Of a stretch of 64,000 nt of DNA, positions 38,423 to 47,746 are shown in pieces. The stretch lies in NCBI GenBank assembly GCA_019915015.1, contig JAHBBC010000020.1:868001-932000 (forward strand), given 5' to 3'. The notes beneath the pieces were generated by a model, which was not told the origin of the DNA, did no database searches, and worked only from the letters and a program-made list of their open reading frames with translations. The position numbers and the translations under genes were made by a program. Position 1 is the stretch's first letter. Every line of letters starts with the position of its first letter. The DNA is from Auriscalpium vulgare. Lineage: Eukaryota; Basidiomycota; Agaricomycetes; Russulales; Auriscalpiaceae.

Positions 38423-40213
38423 TAGACTCGTCCCCAGTCCGCTCGCAACAGCCCGCGCTTATGTAAGGAGTCAATATAGGGCGCGCGAGCTTGCGAGCGG
38501 ACTGGGCACATCGGGCCCTGTTTTGGCCTGACGCGTCGCCACCCGCCAAATCCAAGCTTGCCCCTCCGTCGCAAAAACCTTGCACATGTCAAAAAAAAGT
38601 AGTCTAAGTCGGTATATGAAATATGATTTTTACAGGATTTAGAACAACTTCGAGTATATGAATTCTTACATGACACTACACTCTGACTTCGCCGTTTCGG
38701 GCCCCCGGTCCTGCCGTCTCAGGTGCCCATACCCCCATTCCACCCAGAACGCCGCAAATGGGCTTCTATCTCCATCAGAGACGGTGCCACGAGACCTGTC
38801 TGTGAAGGTACAACACGGAAGCTCGGATGGTCGGCAGTGAGTGGAACATCTGCTCCGGTATCCTCAGAACCCGGTGCTCGTCTGCCACCCTGCGCCTGCG
38901 CTCGTCCGCGTTCATTACCGCCTCGTCCACGGCCACGGCCCCGTCCACGTCCACGTCCACGCGGCGTAGAGCCACCCATCATATTCGATTGCGGCTCCAC
39001 CCGCACGCCCGAGGCCGTCTGCAAGGGAGGTAACTCAATGCGCACTCGTTTTGCAGGAACGGCTGACGACTGAGAAGGTGCCGCCGCATCGAGCGCAACA
39101 TCCGGTGTACGCTTTGTCCCTCTTGAGGTATTGTCTCCCGCCTTCGGGAGCTCATCGGCCACCGATGCGCCGCAAGCTGACAGGCATTCAAACAATTTGT
39201 CCCCGAGTTGAGCCCAGTGCATCCAGGTAGCGCGGAGCATGCCGTCAAACTGGGTACGAGATGAGAACGGGACCACCGATGCTAATGTCTCGCACAGGTT
39301 GTCTTCGAGGATGACGGATGGAGCCCACAGTGCTCGTGGGTAGCAGGTACGCTTCGTTTCGCGACGCCAGTTGTACAGCGCGTCACGTACTTCGTCAACG
39401 GGCTTGTGCTTCTTCAGGTTGGCCTGGCGCGTCGCTCGGGTGGGCCTACCTGGTCGAACACGGTTGAGCAGGAGAGGGTTGCAGAGATCGCAGCAGCCCT
39501 TGCTATCGATTTCTGAAGGTGTCAAGAAGGTCAGCGGGCTCGGATATCGTATGTCAATTGCTACTGACCGGGTGTATCATTCCCAAACGCCTTCGTTAGC
39601 ACCTTTCGACGGCAATCCGTGGTCTGGATGAACACGTAGAGGCCCTCGCGTGGTGCGTCATCGCTGAGCACAGGCTCGTGGATGACGTCGACCCGATCGT
39701 GTTGCCCACTCATAGATCCCCTACTGGCTCCATGCAGCTCGGCATAGGTGCGCCCCTTTTTTGCGCCGCCGCTCCCATGCGTGCCACGTCTTCCGCGTCC
39801 GCCACGACTGCCACGCCCGCCGCCGCGCCCACCACGCCCGCCACGGCCTTGTGATGCACCAGTCACAACACCTGCCGTAGACTGTACGGGCGCAGTACTA
39901 CTGCCCTGCGCAACATCACTGTCGGGTGCCGTCGGATCTGCTTCGAATGCTAACTTCTCTACAAGGAGGATGGCAAAACCCTGTCGGCCCTCGCCACGCG
40001 CAGCACGTCCAGCGCGCTGAACCCAAGAACTCAACGATGGCGGCAATTTCCACTGCACAACCATGTCAACATCCGGGATGTTACAGCCCTAAAGAAAGTG
40101 CGTCAAATGATAGTTGGGTCATCACCATGCAAGCTAGTTCTCACCATCCCGGCAGCATCTGTACAGACAAGAACTCGGATGATGCCGCCTTTGAAGAGCC
40201 TCATTGCTCGGTC
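38387..40213. repeat. Tandem direct duplication, copy 1 (1827 bp)
   Basis: This segment is repeated immediately downstream (40214-42039). It starts in the Ulp1 coding region and includes the target-site sequence CGGTAAAGT (38414-38422), a transposon left end (from 38423) and the 3' half of the helicase gene. The only difference noticed is a run of eight A here against seven in copy 2; all protein frames are identical. Confidence 0.95.
38719..40213 (-). pseudogene. Truncated duplicate of the RecQ-like helicase 3' half
   Basis: Identical to the C-terminal half of the complete helicase gene (copy at 40545 onward). It carries the last motor motif (SWVQRAGRAARGEGRQ), the RGG-rich linker and the C-terminal domain, but no Walker A or DEAH segment. 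It was created by the 1.83 kb tandem duplication and has no start of its own. Confidence 0.85.
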
Positions 40214-40240
40214 GGCTTGAAGTTGGGCAGAAAATTTCAA

Positions 40241-40249
40241 CGGTAAAGT
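40241..40249 (+). repeat. Target-site duplication, left copy
   Basis: CGGTAAAGT directly left of the element tip (also at 38414-38422 in the duplicated copy). The same nine bases, ten if the preceding A is counted, follow the right tip at 47705-47713. On the minus strand it is part of the Ulp1 reading frame (Asn-Phe-Thr-Val). Confidence 0.8.
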
Positions 40250-40515
40250 TAGACTCGTCCCCAGTCCGCTCGCAACAGCCCGCGCTTATGTAAGGAGTCA
40301 ATATAGGGCGCGCGAGCTTGCGAGCGGACTGGGCACATCGGGCCCTGTTTTGGCCTGACGCGTCGCCACCCGCCAAATCCAAGCTTGCCCCTCCGTCGCA
40401 AAAACCTTGCACATGTCAAAAAAAGTAGTCTAAGTCGGTATATGAAATATGATTTTTACAGGATTTAGAACAACTTCGAGTATATGAATTCTTACATGAC
40501 ACTACACTCTGACTT
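40250..40515. repeat. Left terminal inverted repeat
   Basis: The reverse complement of this arm matches 47445-47704 over its whole length, with about three quarters identity by eye in the inner 170 bp. Shared blocks are AAGTCAGAGTGTAGT, ATTCATATACTC, TTTCATATACC, a poly-T tract, GATTTGGCGGG and GACGCGTCA. It ends 30 bp before the helicase stop codon. Confidence 0.85.
40260..40333. repeat. Terminal hairpin, left end of transposon
   Basis: CCCAGTCCGCTCGCAA (40260-40275) and its exact reverse complement (40318-40333) enclose a 42-nt loop that has further GC-rich pairing potential. The hairpin begins 10 nt inside the tip. It corresponds in place and size to the right-end hairpin but has different stem bases. 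Confidence 0.9.
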
Positions 40516-40544
40516 CGCCGTTTCGGGCCCCCGGTCCTGCCGTC

Positions 40545-43256
40545 TCAGGTGCCCATACCCCCATTCCACCCAGAACGCCGCAAATGGGCTTCTATCTCCA
40601 TCAGAGACGGTGCCACGAGACCTGTCTGTGAAGGTACAACACGGAAGCTCGGATGGTCGGCAGTGAGTGGAACATCTGCTCCGGTATCCTCAGAACCCGG
40701 TGCTCGTCTGCCACCCTGCGCCTGCGCTCGTCCGCGTTCATTACCGCCTCGTCCACGGCCACGGCCCCGTCCACGTCCACGTCCACGCGGCGTAGAGCCA
40801 CCCATCATATTCGATTGCGGCTCCACCCGCACGCCCGAGGCCGTCTGCAAGGGAGGTAACTCAATGCGCACTCGTTTTGCAGGAACGGCTGACGACTGAG
40901 AAGGTGCCGCCGCATCGAGCGCAACATCCGGTGTACGCTTTGTCCCTCTTGAGGTATTGTCTCCCGCCTTCGGGAGCTCATCGGCCACCGATGCGCCGCA
41001 AGCTGACAGGCATTCAAACAATTTGTCCCCGAGTTGAGCCCAGTGCATCCAGGTAGCGCGGAGCATGCCGTCAAACTGGGTACGAGATGAGAACGGGACC
41101 ACCGATGCTAATGTCTCGCACAGGTTGTCTTCGAGGATGACGGATGGAGCCCACAGTGCTCGTGGGTAGCAGGTACGCTTCGTTTCGCGACGCCAGTTGT
41201 ACAGCGCGTCACGTACTTCGTCAACGGGCTTGTGCTTCTTCAGGTTGGCCTGGCGCGTCGCTCGGGTGGGCCTACCTGGTCGAACACGGTTGAGCAGGAG
41301 AGGGTTGCAGAGATCGCAGCAGCCCTTGCTATCGATTTCTGAAGGTGTCAAGAAGGTCAGCGGGCTCGGATATCGTATGTCAATTGCTACTGACCGGGTG
41401 TATCATTCCCAAACGCCTTCGTTAGCACCTTTCGACGGCAATCCGTGGTCTGGATGAACACGTAGAGGCCCTCGCGTGGTGCGTCATCGCTGAGCACAGG
41501 CTCGTGGATGACGTCGACCCGATCGTGTTGCCCACTCATAGATCCCCTACTGGCTCCATGCAGCTCGGCATAGGTGCGCCCCTTTTTTGCGCCGCCGCTC
41601 CCATGCGTGCCACGTCTTCCGCGTCCGCCACGACTGCCACGCCCGCCGCCGCGCCCACCACGCCCGCCACGGCCTTGTGATGCACCAGTCACAACACCTG
41701 CCGTAGACTGTACGGGCGCAGTACTACTGCCCTGCGCAACATCACTGTCGGGTGCCGTCGGATCTGCTTCGAATGCTAACTTCTCTACAAGGAGGATGGC
41801 AAAACCCTGTCGGCCCTCGCCACGCGCAGCACGTCCAGCGCGCTGAACCCAAGAACTCAACGATGGCGGCAATTTCCACTGCACAACCATGTCAACATCC
41901 GGGATGTTACAGCCCTAAAGAAAGTGCGTCAAATGATAGTTGGGTCATCACCATGCAAGCTAGTTCTCACCATCCCGGCAGCATCTGTACAGACAAGAAC
42001 TCGGATGATGCCGCCTTTGAAGAGCCTCATTGCTCGGTCGCGATACTTCTGTGACATTGCGGCGCTGAAGGGTCGGACTAGTCCCAGGTGACGGAATTTT
42101 GCGGGCACTCTGCTGTTGAGATGGTCGACTAGCGCACTTCCTCCTTTGATGTCGTCGGTGTAGAGAAACGTCTTTGGTATGTCCGATATGTATGAGATGT
42201 CGTCAGGGACAACAAAATCGACATCTGCGAATGTGTTCATGGGATGCTCGATAGCGCGGACAACATGCGCGACATTCGGGCGGTCGTTCCCGATATTGAT
42301 GAACAAGTAGTCGAGGGGATTGTATTGAAGCTTGTGGATGACGTCTCGTCGAACGCGCGCTGTGAGTGTGGCGGATACAGCAACGAAGGGTGTCGAGCGG
42401 GGTAGGAACGCGCGAATGATGCCGATTGTGCCGTACTTCTTGCGAAAAGATGCCCCCCAGTGAGACACACAGTGTGCTTCGTCAATAAAGACTGAGAGGC
42501 ACCGTGAGCCGAAAGCCGACTTGCGAAGAACGCCTTCAGTGAAGCGGCGCGTTTGCAGCATCTCAGGTGACAGTATGACGATTTGCCATTCACCATCTAC
42601 GATTTTCTGAAGGATACAGTTTAGCAAACTATCCAATGGTCCCGGGAAGCATCTACGCACCTTCATCTGGGCTTTGCTGCATCCTCCGTGCGAGCTGTTG
42701 AGGGCCATTGCACGCAGGCCAAACTCCTCTTGGAATGTCACCACCTACCAGTGTTTGTCAGAAAACAATACGTCGTGCTAGATAAAGTCCATACCTGTTC
42801 ATTGTGGAGTGCAATCAGCGGCGAAACCACCAGCGTGACCTTGCCCTCATTGACCTTGAGCAAGTGCGGGCCCGCCGCGATGCCTGTTTTTCCAGAACCC
42901 GTTGCCGCATGGATGAGCACGTCTTTACGGCGCACTTGCGCGGCCATAGCTTCAAGTTGAAAGGGTTTTGCACCAGCCTTCCAGGTCTTGAAGTGCTCTT
43001 TGATCAGGCTTGGGAGCGTTTTCAGTTCTTCTTCGCGCTGCGCTTGCTGCTCCGGGCTAAGAGGGACAGCAGAGTGCAACACATTTGAGCGTTCCGACGG
43101 CCGTTGTTTCCTTCGATGACGAGTGCCAACAGGGGCTGACGTGCGAGTGGGCGGCATGGTGAGCGGATGTAACACTTGTGTCGAGTACTCGGTGGCGCAC
43201 CTCTCACATTCGGCCGCCGCACCAACTGCATGCACCGGAAGACAATCGACGCCCAT
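40545..43256 (-). CDS. RecQ-like superfamily 2 DNA helicase of the transposon
   Basis: ATP-dependent DNA helicase. Motor motifs in order: KPFQLEAMAAQ (Q motif region), HAATGSGKTGIA (Walker A), VVSPLIALHNEQ, FIDEAHCVSHWG (DEAH), AVSATLTA (motif III), VLVCTDAAGM (motif V) and SWVQRAGRAARG (motif VI). It continues with an RGG-rich stretch (GRGGRGGRGGGRGSRGGRG), a cysteine cluster (CCDLC) and a second Arg/Gly repeat, ending WNGGMGT. The RGG segments probably bind nucleic acid. Introns are short, one between motifs V and VI. The ATG at 43256 is used; a second in-frame ATG is at 43157 (MPPTRTSAPVGTRHRR). The motor is complete, so the helicase could be active. Its 3' half lies in duplication copy 2. 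Confidence 0.85.
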
Positions 43257-43460
43257 GTCCCACCAGCAATGGCAAAGGGGCAGGCAAATCGTGCTATCAT
43301 CCGATGCAGATGGGCCGTCTGACCATCCACCTTGTTCGCATCGCGCCCGAGTGCCTGCTGAGCCAGGTCTCTTGAGCTCGTCGCCAATACGAGCCGCCGC
43401 AAGCGATGATGGTGCGCATGCGTTGTCGACTTTGAAGGTCTGACCACTACTGAAACTGAT

Positions 43461-46400
43461 GTGTTAGGTCCTTCCAGCGATCACATCAGCCATCCAACAT
43501 CGGAAGACATACCTCTGGTTCATGTTGTGTATCAGACTCCCCATACACCACGCGCGCATGCACACGAAGCGACTCAGACCGGACCTCCACCAATTGTGCG
43601 TGCAAGAAGCACATCTTTACCTCCAACGTGGAGAGAACCTTCGCTTGAGGCATCCTCAGACTTCGTATACACCCCACGGACAGAGAAAAAAATGGCGAAC
43701 TTACAAAAGGCGGCCAAGCGGAGCAACACCATTGCGCAGAAGCAAGAACTAGCCGACTTGCTGATCCAGCAGCAAAAGGAAGCCGAGGAGCTCGCTACAG
43801 CCGAATTCTTCAATCGCATTCTCGAGCAGATCGCTGCTAAGGGATACTCACTTGTTCATTTCCTAGACTACGTCTTCAACCCTGCCAATCAGCTCGCTCG
43901 CGATCACCGGTGGGCAGGCTTCTGGAAGCACGGGAAGGCGGTCAAGCGGATCTTTGAGTACTGGAGCACTTCAAGGTACAGCAAGGAGGCGCGCAGGCGG
44001 CTCCAGGACCTCGCAGTATGGCTGGTTTCGACATTCGCGAAGCGCGAAGCTCGGCACATTACAAGCAGCCGGATCCTGCAGACCATTGGCCGTCCTATCA
44101 ATGAAGATTTCTTCGTGTCGCACTCCATGCTAGGTCTTACCATGCAAATGCGGACGATGGCGCCAGTAACATTTCGTGTGTTTGATGCGTTCTCGACAAC
44201 GGCCCGTCAATCGCGAACCAGGTCTGTTAAGGCTGCCAGGCGAAAAGAACTCGTGAGCGCAAAACCTCTGTGCTGTTCGTAGGAAATCACCCTGATGTGT
44301 TGTGACGTGGCAGCTTGAGGGATCCGCCATTCTCTCGTTGCTGAAGGCGCACAGTAGTCAGAATAGTTATCCGGGAAAGGTCTACGGGACCTACCTCATG
44401 GCAACCGGCGCTCAACGCCAGCACTTCAGTGTCTTCAATGCATTGGGCGTGTCTGCCGGTTACAACAGCATCATCGCAGCGGGAAACCATGTGCACTCGT
44501 CGGCAGGTCAGCGTACATCTATGCAGGTAGGTGTTATTTTCTGTATTGGAGATGCATGGTAAAATCCTTACCTTGGTATCGCACGCACAGCATGCGGAAA
44601 TAGTATCCAGCGATACCGATTCTGAATCAAACACGGATCAGAGGACGCCAGCTACAGTGAACAATGAACGTACATTTACTCAGAACGTCAATGTTGCCGT
44701 AGAACCAACGATCGAGCAGCCCGACGCGATGCGACCGGATGACGACGGAAGCCAGGGACAAGCTGCTGCTGCTTTCCCAGAAGCTCAATCGACAGAGACA
44801 CGTGTTGGCCTCGACCAAACCGGCAAGCGGCGTAAGGAGCGGCGTAAGGGGCGTCGTCCAGGTGTCCTATGGGAGCTCTCCGAAGCTTGTAGGATGTCCG
44901 CACGGCAGGTTGCATCTGTAGGACTGTTCGCAGCCGTATACGACAACATCAATATGATGTTTCGGGTTGCGGAACAAATCGTCGGGCGCAAGAGTGGGTG
45001 AGCCATATTGAACTGAGGAGCATGTATTAACCGTGGTATAGATGCGCAGGAGAACGGAACATGCGCGACTTTGTTCCCGCTCTTCAACGCAGAGTTGCGA
45101 GATATGTTGACAGCTAAGATCGATGAAGGCATCATGAATGCCGGGGATCTCAAGATAACGGACATCGAGCTTACCGAGTACGAGTCCGACCTCTACGAGA
45201 AGGCCATGGTACATACCATCCTACGTATCATCGTCAAATACGGGGGCGAAGGTTTTCAAAAATGGCACGAAGATCTTGCTGCCAGTTTACCCCGCTCGCC
45301 GGACAAGATCGAAATCCACCAGACCAAGATTTACCCTCTGCCGGCCATGGAGATCGATGAAGCCTCGATCGTTGGCAACGTGGAGGTTTTGGAAACCATA
45401 TACGCTGAACTGGAGCTCGATGTCAATCAGGAAGATTTCTCCAAGTACGCAAAGATTGTCGCAGGAGACCAACTCACTATTGCCCGGCAGCGCGCCATTC
45501 TAATGGTCCGACTGGGGCACGAGGATGGCTCTGATGAATGGAAACATATCGTCTTGATGCCTGGGCTCTTCCATGTCAAAATCGCAGACTGCCAAGGGAT
45601 GCTGGAGACTCACTTCGGCAAGGCAAATGCAGGAACACGGAGCCCCGGCGGCCTGGCATTCCACAATGTCGTCCTTGACCGACTTCCCATTGTCTTGAGC
45701 TCATTGCCAACCTTTCGAACATGTCGTGACCTCGTCATGGTCTCCTTATATGCTCGGGTTCTGCATTGCCTTTTGCTTGTATCTGGCGAGTCGACACTGG
45801 AGGAATATGCGGCGTCGGTCACATCATTCAGCACACTCGAAGATCATGCACGCACCATCCACCGTCAATTCACAGATGTCGGGCTCGTCCACGAACTCAG
45901 GGAGGAGCGAGAACGAGAGGACCGTAAGCGCAGAGCAGCAGCAGAGGAGGTGAAGGCACAAGAGAAAGCGGCCGCAAAGTCAAAAAAGAAGGCCACGACA
46001 GCAGGCGCCTCCGGGTCGAGTGCCCCAACGGATGCAGGCGCCTCCAGCTCGAGCGCTACAAGTATTCCACAGCAGAAGTCCACGGGAAAGAGCGACACGG
46101 CGCATGCGGGTCACACCAAGATGGGTGACATGGTCTTCGAGAATGCAATCCTGTTCATGCGCGACGCGCTTCATACCCGCGAATTCTCAGATGCAATCAA
46201 GAGTGGTGATTCCCGCAGAGTTATCATCATCCTCAAACAGTGGTGCTACGCGTTCAGAGGCAACGGGCGGTCCAAATATGCGCACGAGATGCTGCATCTC
46301 ATCCACAATCTCGTCAATGTGTGGCCGTCTGAGTTCCGGTAGGCATCCTTACATTAATGTCGAGCTGCAGAACTTACTCAGTAAAATATCTTAGCGACAT

Positions 46401-47379
46401 CATCGTGAACAATTGGCTATTGAATCCAACCGGTCGCGAGGACAGCTTCGTAGAAGTGGATCTCATACAGGAGCATCTCAATTTCTGGATCAAGGTGCGT
46501 GTCATGCTCAAGGATTTGGAGACCTCCGTTTCCAGGCTGACATGCAACTGGCAGCGCGTGTACAAAGCCGACGGCGATGCGCACTCATGGGACTGGCTCG
46601 CAATGGTCGCGCCGTGTATTGACGTCCTCCGGCGCCTCGCAGCATCCATCAATGCTGAGATTGGTGCTCACCAGGGTGCAAGCCACACGACGCCGGAGCT
46701 CACAAGAGACATACACCTCCTCATGAAAAGCCTCTCGGATTTGCAAGTGTATCAACATGTCGAAGGGCGAGTACTCGACGACGATGAAAAGCCGGCACCC
46801 GACGTCATCTCGGATGGCGCAGCTGCTCTCATCCGAAACGGCGCCGCAAGCCCGCTGGCAGAATTCAATGCTTCGTGCGCGCAAGCACGCGAGCGTCGCC
46901 AACTGACACCTATATCTGAACTGATGACACTATTAGATCCGGATAACCCGCTCAGACAGACGCTCTTTCGACCTACCCCAAACCCAGGTGCACCTCTGCC
47001 CACCACTACCAGCAACACGCCGCGGTCGCCGCGTGCGGCGGCCGAGTCTTCCGAGCGTGGGCCAGTACGATTCACGGAGTTGCCGGAAGCTGCAATGGCG
47101 GATGCGGCAGAGTGGGACGACGACGAAAGCAGCGACTCCGAGGCGACGTCAGCGGTGTCGAATGAAGAAGGTACTACCGCGGAGGTGTCGCGCGTGCTCG
47201 AGGACACCGAATTTGCGCCTGAGACAGGCATGGAGGCTGACACAGTGTGGTACCCACATGAGCTACTAGCTGGCTTGAGTGACAGCTCCGATTCCGATGC
47301 AGAGAGTGACGATATGGATAGCGGGGATGATGTGGCAGGTGTTGATGATGACACTGACGAGAGTGGGAGCGAGGAATAG
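43461..47379 (+). CDS. DUF6589 protein, candidate transposase
   Basis: About 1100 residues after splicing. The N-terminal half is helical (KQELADLLIQQQKEAEELAT, then LARDHRWAGFWKHGKAVKRI). The conserved core holds KIVAGDQLTIARQRAILMVR, HIVLMPGLFHVKIADCQGML, ENAILFMRDALHTREFSDAI and IQEHLNFWIKVRV, which I recognise as the fungal DUF6589 pattern. Acidic residues in GDQLT, KIADCQ and QEH could form a DDE-type catalytic triad, but this is inference. A Lys/Glu-rich coiled segment (ELREEREREDRKRRAAAEEV) sits in the middle. The tail is strongly acidic, ending DESGSEE. The 5' end is unresolved: the frame is open from about 43410 without an ATG until 43692, so an upstream exon may exist. It is divergent from the helicase and ends 66 bp before the right inverted repeat. 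Confidence 0.75.
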
Positions 47380-47444
47380 TTGCTACGTGTCGCGCGCGGC
47401 TTTGCGCGCCGACCGCGCAGGTAAGCGCTCGCGCTGAAGTGTCC

Positions 47445-47704
47445 AAGTCAGAGTGTAGTATCGTGAAAAAATTCATATACTCAAATGTGTTCCAAATGTC
47501 ATAAAATTCATCTTTCATATACCAACTTAAGCAACTTTTTTTTGAGATGTGGAAGGAATTTTCGGTGGAGGGATGAGCTTTGATTTGGCGGGCGACGACG
47601 CGTCAAGCCAAAAGGGCGACCGGTCGGCCCAGCCGGTTCCGCAAAAGCGTCACCCTCTCATATATGATGCTGATGTAATGCGGAACCGGCTGGGTACGAG
47701 CCTA
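47445..47704. repeat. Right terminal inverted repeat
   Basis: Partner of 40250-40515 in inverted orientation, starting AAGTCAGAGTGTAGT and ending at the tip ...CGAGCCTA. It contains the right-end hairpin. Confidence 0.85.
47628..47694. repeat. Terminal hairpin, right end of transposon
   Basis: CCCAGCCGGTTCCGCA (47628-47643) and its exact reverse complement (47679-47694) surround a 35-nt loop. The hairpin begins 10 nt inside the tip, mirroring the left end. Confidence 0.9.
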
Positions 47705-47713
47705 CGGTAAAGT
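47705..47713 (+). repeat. Target-site duplication, right copy
   Basis: CGGTAAAGT, identical to 40241-40249 and directly outside the right tip, 34 bp before the AFR3 stop codon. Confidence 0.8.
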
Positions 47714-47746
47714 CATCATATTCCGTTTCGCTACGACACGTACAAC

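Larger units (their letters stand above)
40214..42039. repeat. Tandem direct duplication, copy 2 (1826 bp)
   Basis: Second copy of 38387-40213. It is continuous with the complete helicase gene on its right, while copy 1 is continuous with the Ulp1-hAT gene on its left. Both junctions share the start GGCTTGAAG. Confidence 0.95.
40250..47704. mobile_element. Helicase/DUF6589 DNA transposon with long TIRs (AcademH-like)
   Basis: A 7455 bp element defined by tips TAGACTCGTCCCCAG (left) and TAGGCTCGTACCCAG (complement of right), about 260 bp imperfect inverted repeats, and a 9-10 bp target-site duplication. Inside are two divergent genes filling the space between the repeats: a RecQ-like helicase (leftward) and a DUF6589 protein (rightward). 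From memory, a helicase-encoding lineage of the Academ superfamily (AcademH) is known from fungi and animals; assignment to it is inference. It interrupts an Ulp1-hAT gene. A duplicated left end lies outside at 38423-40213. Confidence 0.8.

Noticed and set aside
38423..38585. Open frame extending the Ulp1 protease upstream through the transposon end (starting GTG, QGFCDGGASLDLAGGDASG).
   Set aside because: It has no ATG, is preceded at once by a stop, and lies wholly inside the inverted repeat and hairpin of the inserted element. It is chance coding.
38723..39073. Pro/Arg-rich + strand frame (and its duplicate at 40549-40899).
   Set aside because: It is the antisense shadow of the helicase RGG-rich coding region.
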